A stretch of DNA of 64,000 nt, taken from contig NZ_WTFT01000028.1 of NCBI RefSeq assembly GCF_009861505.1, positions 48,926 to 112,925 of the forward strand, given 5' to 3'. Shown in pieces: positions 27,284 to 35,799 of this stretch. The notes under the pieces were generated by a model that saw only the letters and a list, made by a program, of their open reading frames with translations, was not told the origin of the DNA and searched no databases. The translations under genes and the position numbers were made by a program. The DNA is from Pseudomonas izuensis. GTDB taxonomy: Bacteria > Pseudomonadota > Gammaproteobacteria > Pseudomonadales > Pseudomonadaceae. How positions within the stretch are numbered: position 1 is the stretch's first letter; each line of letters begins with the position of its first letter.

Positions 27284-28624
27284 TCAATTGAGCATCAACA
27301 CCTTGGCCAGCACAATCTTCGGTCCTTTCATCTTCTTGATGATGATCCGCAGGCCTTCGACTTCCAGCACCTCTTCCTCTTCCGGCACGCGCTTCAAGCT
27401 TTCGTAGACCAGCCCGGCGAGTGTTTCGGCTTCGACGTGGTCCAGGTCGATACCCAGCAACCTCTCGACCTTGAACAGCGGAGTATCGCCGCGCACCAGC
27501 AGTTTGCCCGGCTGATACGCGAGAATCCCGCGCTCGGCCTTGTGGTGTTCGTCCTGGATATCACCAACCAGGGCCTCCAGCACATCTTCCATGGTCAGGA
27601 AGCCGATCACCTTGCCATCGGCCTCTTCGACCAGGGCAAAGTGCGCGCCGCCCTGACGGAACTGTTCCAGCAGGCTGGACAGCTGCATGTGCTTGGTCAC
27701 CCGCTCCAGCGGGTGCAGAAGTTCGGTCAGATTGAACTTGGACGGCAGCATCTCCAGCAACGACAGCTGCAGCAGCAGGTCCTTGATGTGCAGCAGGCCG
27801 ATAAAGGTGCCGGTTTCCTCGTCGAACACCGGGAAGCGGCTGTACTTGTGGCGGCGGAACAGGCTGAACACATCTTCCAGCTTGTCCGTGCTGTTGAGGT
27901 AGACCAGGTCTTCGCGTGAGTTGGCCCAGTCGACCACTTCCAGCTCGCCCATTTCCACCGCCGATGCCAGCACGCGCATATCCTGGTCGCTGGGGTCACT
28001 GGCGCGACTGGAGTGGAGGATCAGCTTGAGCTCGTCGCGGCTGTAATGGTGCTCGTGATGCGGGCCGGGTTCACCTTGGCCTGCGATGCGCAGGATCTGG
28101 TTGGCGCTGGCGTTGAGCAGGTAGATGGCCGGGTACATGGCCCAGTAGAACAGGTACAAGGGCACCGCCGTCCACAGCGACAGCAGCTCGGGTTTGCGGA
28201 TAGCCCAGGATTTGGGCGCCAGTTCGCCGACCACGATGTGCAGGTACGAAATGATGAAGAACGCGGTGAAGAACGAAATCGCCTTGACCACTTCGGCGGA
28301 ATCCACGCCCACGGCACTCAGTACAGGGCCCAGAAGGTGCGCGAACGCCGGTTCGCCGACCCAGCCCAGGCCCAGGGAGGCGAGGGTGATACCCAATTGG
28401 CACGCCGACAGGTAAGCATCGAGCTGACTGTGTACGGTGCGCAGGATGTGCCCGCGCCAGCCGTGTTGTTCAGCGATGGCTTCGACCCGGGTCGAACGCA
28501 ATTTGACCATGGCAAATTCCGCCGCAACGAAAAAGCCGTTGAGCAAAACCAGGATCAGAGCGAAAAGAATCATGCCGAAGTCGGCGAATATTGTTGCGAG
28601 GGTCAAGCCAGGGGAAGGGTCCAT
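27284..28624 (-). CDS. CNNM/CBS-domain membrane protein (hemolysin family, CorC-like)
   Basis: A 446-residue inner-membrane protein. The CNNM domain with four hydrophobic segments covers about residues 1-200 (LVLLNGFFVAAEFAMVKLRSTR, then SLGLGWVGEPAF). Two CBS domains follow (about residues 215-345), and the C-terminal CorC_HlyC domain (about residues 355-440) carries DTPLFKVERLLGIDLDHVEAET. Homologues are linked to magnesium or cobalt efflux; the 'hemolysin' label is historical. It is the gene directly downstream of phoR, with about 124 bases between. Confidence 0.88.
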   Translation of the reverse strand: MDPSPGLTLATIFADFGMILFALILVLLNGFFVAAEFAMVKLRSTRVEAIAEQHGWRGHILRTVHSQLDAYLSACQLGITLASLGLGWVGEPAFAHLLGPVLSAVGVDSAEVVKAISFFTAFFIISYLHIVVGELAPKSWAIRKPELLSLWTAVPLYLFYWAMYPAIYLLNASANQILRIAGQGEPGPHHEHHYSRDELKLILHSSRASDPSDQDMRVLASAVEMGELEVVDWANSREDLVYLNSTDKLEDVFSLFRRHKYSRFPVFDEETGTFIGLLHIKDLLLQLSLLEMLPSKFNLTELLHPLERVTKHMQLSSLLEQFRQGGAHFALVEEADGKVIGFLTMEDVLEALVGDIQDEHHKAERGILAYQPGKLLVRGDTPLFKVERLLGIDLDHVEAETLAGLVYESLKRVPEEEEVLEVEGLRIIIKKMKGPKIVLAKVLMLN

Positions 28625-28748
28625 GATGGAGTTTTGCGGGTTCCGTGTATTCGAATGGAAAGAAAAAAGTGCACCTGAAAAAGCAGACGCAAGTCAGCCA
28701 ATGTAGCGGCTGACTGTGCGATTGCCTAGTGGCGCGTGCTGGCCGGTA

Positions 28749-30071
28749 TCAGTCGGCAGTGCTGATAACCCGGGATTTACTGACCTGAGCAGGGGCGAAA
28801 TGGCAGGTAAAGGTACTGCCGTGGCCCGGTACGCTGCTGATCTCCATGCGCGCGCGATGGCGCAACAGCACATGTTTGACGATCGCCAGGCCCAGCCCGG
28901 TGCCGCCGGTGTTGGAATTGCGGCTTGAGTCGACGCGGTAGAAACGTTCAGTCAGGCGCGGGAGGTGTTTGGCGTCGATGCCGATCCCGGAATCCTGCAC
29001 GCTCAGGTGCGCGCCTTGCTCATCACCCCACCAGCGAATGCGGATGTTGCCTTCGGCCTGGGTGTACTTCACCGCGTTGAACACCAGATTGGAAAACGCA
29101 CTGCGTAATTCCGCTTCGCTGCCCTTGAGCAGAATCGTCGGATCGGCTTCCAGGGTAATTTGCTGGTTTTTCTGCCCGGACAACTGCTGCGCATCGCTCT
29201 TGATCGATTGCAGCAAGCCATCGATGGCCACCGGCTGGTTGTCCGACGGGTAATCGGTGGCTTCCAGCTTGGCCAGCAACAACAAGTCGTTGAGCAGGGT
29301 TTGCATGCGCCCGCCCTGTTGCTGCATTTGCTGCAGGGCGCGGCTCCAGCGCGGGTTCACGTCCTCGACGTTGTCGAGCAGGGTTTCCAGGTAGCCGCAA
29401 ATCACCGTCAGCGGCGTGCGCAGCTCATGGGACACGTTGGCGATGAAGTCTTTGCGCATTTGCTCCAGCTGATGGATGCGCGTCACGTCACGCACCAGCA
29501 TCAAATGCTCATTGTTGCCGTAGCGGGTGATGTACAGCTGAATGCGCATCCGGTCGTTGGTCGGCGAAGGGATTTCCAACGGTTCGGCGTAACTGTCTTG
29601 CTCGAAGTATTCCTTGAAGCGTGGATGACGCACCAGGTTGGTCACCGGCTGGCCGCTGTCTTGTGGGGTCTTGAGGCCCAATAGGGTTTCAGCGGCGCGG
29701 TTCCACCATTCCAGGTTGCCGTCGCTGTCGAGCATGACCACGGCGTCTTTCAATGCCGCCGTGGATTCCTGAACGCGGTCGATCACCGCTTGCAAGCGTC
29801 CGCGCACCCGTTGGTCACGGCGTTGCAGGTGGTAGATGCTGTCGAACACCTCGCCCCACAGACCGTAGCCATCGGGTGGCGCTTCATCGGGTTTGTGCAG
29901 GCGCAGCCACTCGTGCAGGCGCAGCAGTTGTTTGAGGGTCCAGGCCAGGTAAAGACCCAACCCCGCAGCGAGGCTCCAGCCGTAGTAGCCGGTGATCAAA
30001 CCGATCACCAGGCAGGCGGTGACCAGCAGCAGCATGTGGCGAATCAGGGTGCCATGCCAGTTTTGGTTCAC
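28749..30071 (-). CDS. phoR: Phosphate regulon sensor histidine kinase
   Basis: A 440-residue kinase. Two N-terminal membrane spans (about residues 10-45) without a large periplasmic loop are typical of PhoR. A PAS domain (about residues 95-195, ALKDAVVMLDSDGNLEWWN) follows. The phospho-acceptor is His215 in FIANVSHELRTPLT. The ATPase domain shows N-box, DSGIGID and GGTGLGLAIV. It senses phosphate through PstSCAB-PhoU rather than directly, and phosphorylates PhoB. It lies 45 bases downstream of phoB. Confidence 0.96.
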   Translation of the reverse strand: MNQNWHGTLIRHMLLLVTACLVIGLITGYYGWSLAAGLGLYLAWTLKQLLRLHEWLRLHKPDEAPPDGYGLWGEVFDSIYHLQRRDQRVRGRLQAVIDRVQESTAALKDAVVMLDSDGNLEWWNRAAETLLGLKTPQDSGQPVTNLVRHPRFKEYFEQDSYAEPLEIPSPTNDRMRIQLYITRYGNNEHLMLVRDVTRIHQLEQMRKDFIANVSHELRTPLTVICGYLETLLDNVEDVNPRWSRALQQMQQQGGRMQTLLNDLLLLAKLEATDYPSDNQPVAIDGLLQSIKSDAQQLSGQKNQQITLEADPTILLKGSEAELRSAFSNLVFNAVKYTQAEGNIRIRWWGDEQGAHLSVQDSGIGIDAKHLPRLTERFYRVDSSRNSNTGGTGLGLAIVKHVLLRHRARMEISSVPGHGSTFTCHFAPAQVSKSRVISTAD

Positions 30072-30116
30072 TTGAGCGTGCGTCCTTGTCTACTTCTAAA
30101 GCGGGGAAAGTCCGGG

Positions 30117-30806
30117 TCAGGCTTTCGTAGAAAAGCGGTAACCGGTGCCGCGCACGGTTTGTACCAGATTTTCGTAGGCATCGCCGAGGGCTTTGCGCAG
30201 GCGACGGATATGCACGTCGACCGTGCGTTCCTCAACGTAGACGTTGCCGCCCCAGACCTGATCCAGCAACTGGCCACGGGTGTAGGCGCGTTCCTGGTGG
30301 GTCATGAAAAATTGCAGCAGACGGTATTCGGTCGGTCCCATTTCCGCGGGCTTGCCATCGATGGTCACGCGGTGGCCGATCGGGTCGAGCAGCAGGCCAC
30401 CGACTTCAATCGGCGCCTCGCCATCAGTCGGGCCGGCACGGCGCAGCACGGCCTTCAGGCGCGCGACCAGTTCGCGGGGGGAAAAGGGTTTGGTGATGTA
30501 GTCGTCGGCGCCCACTTCCAGGCCCTGGATCTTGTTGTCCTCTTCACCCTTGGCGGTGAGCATGATGATCGGGATATCCCCGGTCAGCTCATCGCGCTTG
30601 AGGCGGCGGGCCAGCTCGATACCGGAAGTGCCGGGCAGCATCCAGTCGAGCAGGATCAGGTCCGGTTTGCGGTCGACGATAATGGCGTGGGCCTGCTGGG
30701 AGTTCTCTGCCTCCAGGCAGTCATAGCCGGCCATTTCCAACGCAACGGCGATCATTTCGCGAATGGGCGCTTCGTCGTCGACGATCAGAATGCTCCTGCC
30801 AACCAT
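30117..30806 (-). CDS. phoB: Phosphate regulon response regulator
   Basis: A 229-residue OmpR-family regulator. The receiver domain has Asp10-Asp11, phospho-acceptor Asp54 in LLDWMLPGTSG and Lys in YITKPFSPREL; the winged helix-turn-helix is C-terminal, with RTVDVHIRRLRKALG. GAGGATTAAGG precedes the ATG at 30806. It binds the Pho boxes seen before pstS and pstC and probably one in its own promoter region. Confidence 0.97.
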   Translation of the reverse strand: MVGRSILIVDDEAPIREMIAVALEMAGYDCLEAENSQQAHAIIVDRKPDLILLDWMLPGTSGIELARRLKRDELTGDIPIIMLTAKGEEDNKIQGLEVGADDYITKPFSPRELVARLKAVLRRAGPTDGEAPIEVGGLLLDPIGHRVTIDGKPAEMGPTEYRLLQFFMTHQERAYTRGQLLDQVWGGNVYVEERTVDVHIRRLRKALGDAYENLVQTVRGTGYRFSTKA

Positions 30807-30818
30807 GCCTTAATCCTC

Positions 30819-30836
30819 TTGTCATTTAACTGTCTT
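30819..30836 (+). promoter_or_regulatory. Candidate Pho box pointing away from phoB
   Basis: TTGTCATTTAACTGTCTT matches 12 of 14 fixed positions of the PhoB consensus on the plus strand. It begins 12 bases in front of the phoB ATG but is oriented towards the divergent gene at 30960. Confidence 0.6.
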
Positions 30837-30859
30837 GCGCCGCATTAGATAACGGAATT

Positions 30860-30877
30860 ATTGCAGTCGTGTGACAG
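30860..30877 (-). promoter_or_regulatory. Candidate Pho box for phoB autoregulation
   Basis: On the minus strand CTGTCACACGACTGCAAT matches 11 of 14 consensus positions and lies 53 bases upstream of the phoB start in the correct orientation. Confidence 0.6.
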
Positions 30878-30959
30878 TATTTTAGCCGCCCGGCGATTGT
30901 CACGAACCTGAACTAAGCTCTAATTCTCCGAATCCTGACAACCACAAAGGAAGGTTTCC

Positions 30960-31343
30960 ATGAAACACATTGCTCAATCCTGGAAGGCTCTGCTCGTTAC
31001 GGCTGCACTAACGCTGCCGACAATGGTTTTCGCTGCCGAGCCGGCGATGATGAAAGACGGGATGATGGTCGATCACAAAGGCATGACGGTGTACACGTAC
31101 GATAAGGACTCGGGCGGCAAGTCGATGTGCAACGGCGAGTGCGCTGAATACTGGCCGCCAATGATGGCGCCGGCGGGTGCCAAGCCCGAAGGCAAGTGGA
31201 GCACGATCAAGCGTGACGACGGTAAGATGCAGTGGGCCTATGACGGCAAGCCGCTTTACACCTTCATGAAGGACAAAAAAGCCGGTGACATGGTAGGCGA
31301 CAATATGAAAGACGTCTGGCACGTCGTGCACGAGCACAAATAA
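30960..31343 (+). CDS. Secreted repeat protein (COG4315/PF03640-like)
   Basis: A 127-residue protein with a signal peptide (about residues 1-25, ending MVFA). The mature part holds two repeats of the 'secreted repeat of unknown function' family: MTVYTYDKDSGGKSMCNGEC followed by AEYWPPMMAP, and QWAYDGKPLYTFMKDKKAGD near the C-terminus. The two cysteines in MCNGEC could form a disulfide. Activity is unknown. It is divergent from phoB, and a Pho box in the shared spacer points towards it, so phosphate control is possible. AAGGAAGG precedes the ATG. Confidence 0.85.
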   Translation: MKHIAQSWKALLVTAALTLPTMVFAAEPAMMKDGMMVDHKGMTVYTYDKDSGGKSMCNGECAEYWPPMMAPAGAKPEGKWSTIKRDDGKMQWAYDGKPLYTFMKDKKAGDMVGDNMKDVWHVVHEHK

Positions 31344-31369
31344 GCGATTCGCCTGCGCCGTAAACAGTT

Positions 31370-31425
31370 CGCAGCCTGCCGTCGCTCCATCCCCCTGTTG
31401 GAGCGGGTGCAGGCTGCGATCTTTT
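31370..31425 (-). terminator. Long inverted repeat, possible bidirectional terminator
   Basis: GCAGCCTGC (31371-31379) pairs with GCAGGCTGC (31409-31417), with inner GCTCC/GGAGC pairing. On the plus strand it is followed by GATCTTTT. It lies between the convergent ends of the PF03640-like gene and ubiA. The sequence is not of the REP types found elsewhere in the window. Confidence 0.5.
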
Positions 31426-31432
31426 CCAACGG

Positions 31433-32323
31433 TCAACGCAACGCGTAATCCAGCACAATCCCGACAAAAATCGCCAACCCGGCCCAGTGGTTGTGCAGGA
31501 ACGCCTTGAAACAGCGCATGCGGTCCTTGCCTCGGGTGTACCAGAATTCCCAGGCGAAACAGCCCGCCGCCACTGCCAGGCCCAGATGGAACCAGCCACC
31601 CAGTTCGAATTTCGAGCCGGCCAGCAACAGGCAACCCAGTGCCAACCCTTGCAGGGTCAGGATGATCGCCCGATCCGCTTCGCCAAACAGAATCGCCGTG
31701 GATTTCACGCCGATCTTCAAATCGTCGTCACGGTCGGTCATCGCGTAGTAAGTATCGTAGGCCACCGTCCACATCAGGTTAGCGATCCACAGCAACCAGG
31801 CCGCTGCCGGCAGTTCGCCGGTTTCGGCGGTGAACGCCATCGGCATCCCCCAGGAGAACGCCGCGCCCAGCACCACTTGCGGGTAATAGGTGTAGCGCTT
31901 CATGAATGGATAACTGAACGCCAGCGCCAGGCCACCGAACGACAGCCAGACCGTTGCCGCGTTGGTACACAGCACCAGCAGAAAGCTCACGCCCATCAGC
32001 AACGCAAAGAACACCAGCGCCTCTTTGGAGCTGATCTTGCCACTCGGCAGCGGCCGTTGTTCGGTGCGTTTCACATGGCCGTCGACCTTGCGGTCCGCCC
32101 AATCGTTGATCACGCAACCGCCCGCGCGGGTCAGCACCACGCCGAGGACGAAAATCACGATATTGGCCAGCGACGGCGAGCCCTTGCCGGCAATCCACAG
32201 CGCCCACAACGTCGGCCACAGCAGCAGATAAATGCCGATCGGCTTGTCCATGCGCGTCAATTGAATGAAATCCCAGGCCCGTGGGTTCAAGCGGTTCAAG
32301 GACTTGAGCAGGCTCTGGTACAT
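31433..32323 (-). CDS. ubiA: 4-hydroxybenzoate octaprenyltransferase
   Basis: A 296-residue inner-membrane prenyltransferase with about eight spans, attaching the polyprenyl tail to 4-hydroxybenzoate in ubiquinone synthesis. The two aspartate-rich Mg-prenyl-diphosphate motifs are present as NDWADRKVDG and YDTYYAMTDRDDD. The frame is open to 32431, but MYQSLLKSLNRL at 32323 fits the family, and its ATG shares one base with the ubiC stop (TGATG), indicating translational coupling. Confidence 0.97.
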   Translation of the reverse strand: MYQSLLKSLNRLNPRAWDFIQLTRMDKPIGIYLLLWPTLWALWIAGKGSPSLANIVIFVLGVVLTRAGGCVINDWADRKVDGHVKRTEQRPLPSGKISSKEALVFFALLMGVSFLLVLCTNAATVWLSFGGLALAFSYPFMKRYTYYPQVVLGAAFSWGMPMAFTAETGELPAAAWLLWIANLMWTVAYDTYYAMTDRDDDLKIGVKSTAILFGEADRAIILTLQGLALGCLLLAGSKFELGGWFHLGLAVAAGCFAWEFWYTRGKDRMRCFKAFLHNHWAGLAIFVGIVLDYALR

Positions 32324-32886
32324 CAGCAGTTCTCCGGGTGGGCGCGGGCAGTGCTCCATAGGGTCGGCAGGAAAATTTCGGCCACCAGCACGCTCAAGGT
32401 GCCACGGTCGAAGCGCGAACGGCGGCCCCACAGCTCAGGGGCCTGAACTTCCGTCGGCAGCCACGCTTGAGGATAGTGGCAAACCTCGATGGCACGGCGC
32501 TGGAACGCGTGGTCGCAAAACAACAGTTCCCCCAGGGAGCGGCTGCCCAGTTCGTCCATGTGCAAGCCGTCGCCCTGCAATGCACTGCGCGATGCGACGC
32601 TGCGGGCAAACACCCACGCCTGGCCATGCCCGCGCAAATACACCTCGCGCACCCAGCCTTCACTGCCTTCGGCCAGGTCCAGCGCGGCACATTCATCGGC
32701 GCGCAAGGTCTGCCAGCCTTCGAACAGCGGCGTGACGCTGAAGCCGTCATTCGACAGACGGGTCAGGCGTCGGGTCAGCGATCCTTCGTCGAACAACCAA
32801 TCGAGGGTAAACGGGTCAGGAAGGGGCGTCAGCAAGCGTTGAGAGCGCCACGGCGGGGCCGAACGGGGGGATTCTGAGAGTTGCAC
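32323..32886 (-). CDS. ubiC: Chorismate lyase (chorismate-pyruvate lyase)
   Basis: A 187-residue enzyme that releases pyruvate from chorismate to give 4-hydroxybenzoate, the first committed ubiquinone precursor. Family segments are REVYLRGHGQAWVFARSVAS, LGSRSLGELLF and FDRGTLSVLVAEIFLP, carrying the conserved active-site arginine and glutamate. ubiA, encoding the next step, overlaps it by one base. Confidence 0.95.
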   Translation of the reverse strand: MQLSESPRSAPPWRSQRLLTPLPDPFTLDWLFDEGSLTRRLTRLSNDGFSVTPLFEGWQTLRADECAALDLAEGSEGWVREVYLRGHGQAWVFARSVASRSALQGDGLHMDELGSRSLGELLFCDHAFQRRAIEVCHYPQAWLPTEVQAPELWGRRSRFDRGTLSVLVAEIFLPTLWSTARAHPENC

Positions 32887-33086
32887 AATGAGTCATTATT
32901 GGCAGCAAAGGAGGCGGCGAGCTTAACATGTCAGCTCATAAATTTGAGTGATCGGGCCGCCCGTTGCGCCGAACAGGCTTGCAACTGCCCGGCCCCATCA
33001 GTACAAAACGCACTGAGCCGGACGACAACGCTGCAACCATCGACCGTTCGTGCCAGTAGAAGCCTGAACCCTGAGGAAGTACCTGA

Positions 33087-33257
33087 ATGAAAAAGTGGCA
33101 ATGTGTGGTCTGCGGCCTGATCTACAACGAAGCCGACGGCTGGCCGGATGACGGCATTGCACCGGGCACCCCGTGGCAAGACGTGCCGGAAGACTGGCTG
33201 TGCCCGGACTGCGGTGTGGGCAAGATGGATTTTGAAATGATTGAAATCGCCGCTTAA
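33087..33257 (+). CDS. rubA: Rubredoxin
   Basis: A 56-residue iron protein, too short for many gene callers. It starts MKKWQCVVCGLIYNEADGWP and has the two CxxC knuckles, CVVC at residues 6-9 and CPDC at residues 39-42, that hold a single Fe(Cys)4 centre. GAGGAAGT lies upstream of the ATG. It carries electrons from the reductase encoded 17 bases downstream to acceptors such as alkane hydroxylase or peroxide-reducing enzymes. PAO1 has two rubredoxin genes here from memory; this window has one. Confidence 0.97.
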   Translation: MKKWQCVVCGLIYNEADGWPDDGIAPGTPWQDVPEDWLCPDCGVGKMDFEMIEIAA

Positions 33258-33274
33258 AAACTGAGGAGTAAGGA

Positions 33275-34423
33275 ATGAACGCACCTGTCGTGATCGTCGG
33301 CACCGGCCTGGCTGGCTACAACCTGGCCCGGGAGTTTCGCAAACTCGATACTGAAACCCCGCTGCTGTTGATTACCGCCGATGACGGGCGCTCCTACTCC
33401 AAGCCGATGCTCTCCACGGGCTTCGGCAAAAACAAAGACGCCGACGGCCTGAGCATGGCCGAACCGGGCGCGATGGCCGAGCAGTTGAAGGCCGAAGTGC
33501 GCACCCACACCCGCATCAGCGGTATCGACCCTGGCCACCAGCGCCTTTGGATAGGTGAAGAAGCGGTGTATTACCGCGACCTGATCCTGGCCTGGGGCGC
33601 AGAAACCGTGCGGGTGCCCATCGAAGGTGATGCGGCGGACTGTGTATTCCCCATCAACGACCTCGAAGACTACGCACGTTTTCGCGCCGCAGCGGCCGGC
33701 AAGCGTCGGGTTCTGTTGCTGGGTGCCGGCCTGATCGGCTGCGAATTCGCCAACGACCTGACGCTGGGCGGCTATGAAGTGCAACTGGTTGCACCGTGCG
33801 AACAGGTCATGCCGACCCTGCTGCACCCGGCGGCGGCCGCTGCGGTTCAAGCCGGGCTGGAAAGCCTCGGCGCACGCTTCCACCTCGGGCCGGTGCTCAA
33901 TCGCCTGCAACGCGTCGCCGATGGCCTGGAAGCGCACCTGTCCGACGGCCAGGTCATCCTGTGCGACGTAGTGGTCTCGGCCATTGGCCTGCGCCCGCGC
34001 ATCGACCTGGCCGCTGCCGCCGGCTTGCAGATCAATCGTGGTGTGATGGTCGACCGTCACCTGAAAACGTCCCACGCCAACATCTACGCCCTGGGCGACT
34101 GCGCCGAGGTCGATGGCCTGAACCTGTTGTACGTGATGCCCCTGATGAGCTGTGCGAGAGCGCTGGCCCAGACCCTGGCCGGCAACCCGACGGCGGTCAC
34201 TTACGGCCCGATGCCTATCACCGTGAAAACCCCGGTGTGCCCGCTGGTGGTGTCCCCGCCGCCACGGGGTTCGGAAGGCGTCTGGACGGTCGAAGGGCAG
34301 GGTGCCGACATCAAGGTCTTATGCCGCGATGCCAGCGGCAAACTGCTCGGTTATGCCCTCACAGGCACGGCCGTGATGGAAAAACTGGCCCTGAACAAAG
34401 AGCTTCCGGCACTGCTGGCGTAA
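33275..34423 (+). CDS. NADH:rubredoxin reductase
   Basis: A 382-residue FAD/NAD(P) oxidoreductase. The FAD-binding Rossmann motif VIVGTGLAGYNLARE is at about residues 5-19, the NADH-binding motif VLLLGAGLIGCEFA at about 147-160, and the second FAD motif NIYALGDCAEVDG near residue 270. It transfers electrons from NADH to the rubredoxin encoded just upstream. TGAGGAGTAAGG precedes the ATG. Confidence 0.95.
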   Translation: MNAPVVIVGTGLAGYNLAREFRKLDTETPLLLITADDGRSYSKPMLSTGFGKNKDADGLSMAEPGAMAEQLKAEVRTHTRISGIDPGHQRLWIGEEAVYYRDLILAWGAETVRVPIEGDAADCVFPINDLEDYARFRAAAAGKRRVLLLGAGLIGCEFANDLTLGGYEVQLVAPCEQVMPTLLHPAAAAAVQAGLESLGARFHLGPVLNRLQRVADGLEAHLSDGQVILCDVVVSAIGLRPRIDLAAAAGLQINRGVMVDRHLKTSHANIYALGDCAEVDGLNLLYVMPLMSCARALAQTLAGNPTAVTYGPMPITVKTPVCPLVVSPPPRGSEGVWTVEGQGADIKVLCRDASGKLLGYALTGTAVMEKLALNKELPALLA

Positions 34424-34617
34424 ATACCGGTCGTTCTGTCGGAATCACCCCCATGTTGACGTTATAAACGCCGCGCCGATACTGGCGCGGCTCTTCCGTG
34501 CGTGCCATCCTCACTCCCGTCTGCCGCAGAGTAGAGCACCTGCGGCGCTTTGGGCGCTGCTCCATAGAGAGCAGCACGGACATAACAACAAAAAACCGTC
34601 AAAGGGGCTTCACTAAC

Positions 34618-34893
34618 ATGCGCAAACCAGATCTCGCCGCAGCAATTGCTGAAAAAGCAGACCTCACCAAAGAACAGGCCAACCGCGTCCTGAACGCCGT
34701 TCTCGAAGAAATCACCGGCGCCCTGCACCGCAAAGACAGCGTCACGCTGGTAGGTTTCGGCACCTTCCTGCAACGCCACCGCGGCGCCCGCACCGGCAAA
34801 AACCCGCAAACCGGTGAGCCCGTCAAAATCAAGGCCAGCAACACCGTTGCGTTCAAGCCAGGCAAATCGTTGAAAGACAGCGTTAATCCGTAA
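34618..34893 (+). CDS. HU-family DNA-binding protein
   Basis: A 91-residue nucleoid protein. It starts MRKPDLAAAIAEKADLTKEQ and contains VTLVGFGTFLQRHRGARTGK, the HU/IHF signature with the DNA-binding arm, and KPGKSLKDSVN at the end. The open frame starts at 34498, but ATG 34618 aligns with the family and has a plausible upstream AAAGGGG. It is distinct in sequence from HupA/HupB and resembles the PAO1 HU-like gene next to rubredoxin reductase. It marks the left boundary of the accessory island. Confidence 0.93.
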   Translation: MRKPDLAAAIAEKADLTKEQANRVLNAVLEEITGALHRKDSVTLVGFGTFLQRHRGARTGKNPQTGEPVKIKASNTVAFKPGKSLKDSVNP

Positions 34894-34934
34894 TACTTAT
34901 CCCCAACCCGCGTAGCGGGGGAGTGGGAAAAAGA

Positions 34935-34970
34935 ATGGGCACGCCAACCAGGGTTGGGTGCCCATTTTTT
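34935..34970 (+). terminator. Rho-independent terminator of the HU-family gene
   Basis: ATGGGCAC and GTGCCCAT form the base of a stem, with CCAACC/GGTTGG inner pairing, followed by TTTTTT ending at 34970. It lies 42 bases after the stop codon. Confidence 0.92.
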
Positions 34971-34993
34971 GTGCCTGAAACACCGCCCTACCT

Positions 34994-35020
34994 CTGTAGG
35001 AGCCGGCTTGCCGGCGATGG
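34994..35020 (+). repeat. Solitary REP sequence
   Basis: TGTAGGAGCCGGCTTGCCGG continuing CGATGG is one REP half of the CCGGC-core type. No inverted partner lies in the next 120 bases, so it is a singlet rather than a REPIN. Confidence 0.8.
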
Positions 35021-35117
35021 CGTCAGTGAGTGCGCTTGGTCGATTTCTACTATTGCCAGGAGCCTGGTCGTTCATGTGCTCCCGCTATGTGCCCAGCACC
35101 GGTAGTGTTGGCACTCC

Positions 35118-35789
35118 TTACCAACTTCCAAAGGGGATGCCGAATTTTTCGATATAGGCTTTGGACTCTTCTGAAAGTGGTCGATGTTTCCCATTGGACG
35201 CGCCCCCGTAGGGGCCTTTGGGATTGATCGTGCCTTGGACGCGGATGACTTCGGTCGGCAATAGGCATTGACCGCCAAGCCATACTTTGGCGATTCCTCC
35301 CGGCGCCAAGCCCACTACCACCATGTCTCGATAATCCGTTATCCATTTACCGTCCGCACGGCAAAAGGTTCTCTCACCCTTGAGCATGGTTTTGCGCGCC
35401 GATTCTGGGATCTCTATGTACGCTTCATAAGTCTGCGGTTCGGCCATGGACTGCCAGCGTACGTAGACTAAACGAGGTAGGTTCGCGCCCCTTACAAATC
35501 GACCTTTTCCTGTTGGATTCTCAAACCATCCCTTTGCATCGCCCTTGAAGTGAGCTGGTATGCCTTTACTTAGCCCTCGGGGATAACCAGTCGATGGGAT
35601 TCCGCTACCGGCACCTCGAAACACACGCTCATTGATATCAACGACATCCGACGTTTCGATCCAGACCTCCATGTAATCGGGCGAAAAAAATCTGAGACTC
35701 CAAGCGTCATAGGGTAATGATCTGTGCCCACCATAAGCACATCCTCCCAAAAACAGCGCGAACAACACTGTAAGGCCTGTCTTGAGCAT
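35118..35789 (-). CDS. DUF2931 lipoprotein, candidate immunity protein
   Basis: A 223-residue protein with a lipoprotein signal: a hydrophobic stretch, then LGGC with Cys17 as the lipidated residue. The body (RSLPYDAWSLRFFSPDYMEVWIETSDVVDI-like opening, then PRLVYVRWQSMAEPQTYEA) matches DUF2931 as I know it. The true start is MLKTGLTVLF at 35789, 10 bases after the VgrG-lipase stop, so the two genes are surely co-transcribed. Immunity proteins against type VI lipases act in the periplasm and are often lipoproteins, which makes this the likely antidote to the lipase domain. That role is inferred from position and export signal only. Confidence 0.8.
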   Translation of the reverse strand: MLKTGLTVLFALFLGGCAYGGHRSLPYDAWSLRFFSPDYMEVWIETSDVVDINERVFRGAGSGIPSTGYPRGLSKGIPAHFKGDAKGWFENPTGKGRFVRGANLPRLVYVRWQSMAEPQTYEAYIEIPESARKTMLKGERTFCRADGKWITDYRDMVVVGLAPGGIAKVWLGGQCLLPTEVIRVQGTINPKGPYGGASNGKHRPLSEESKAYIEKFGIPFGSW

Positions 35790-35799
35790 GGATGAGCGC

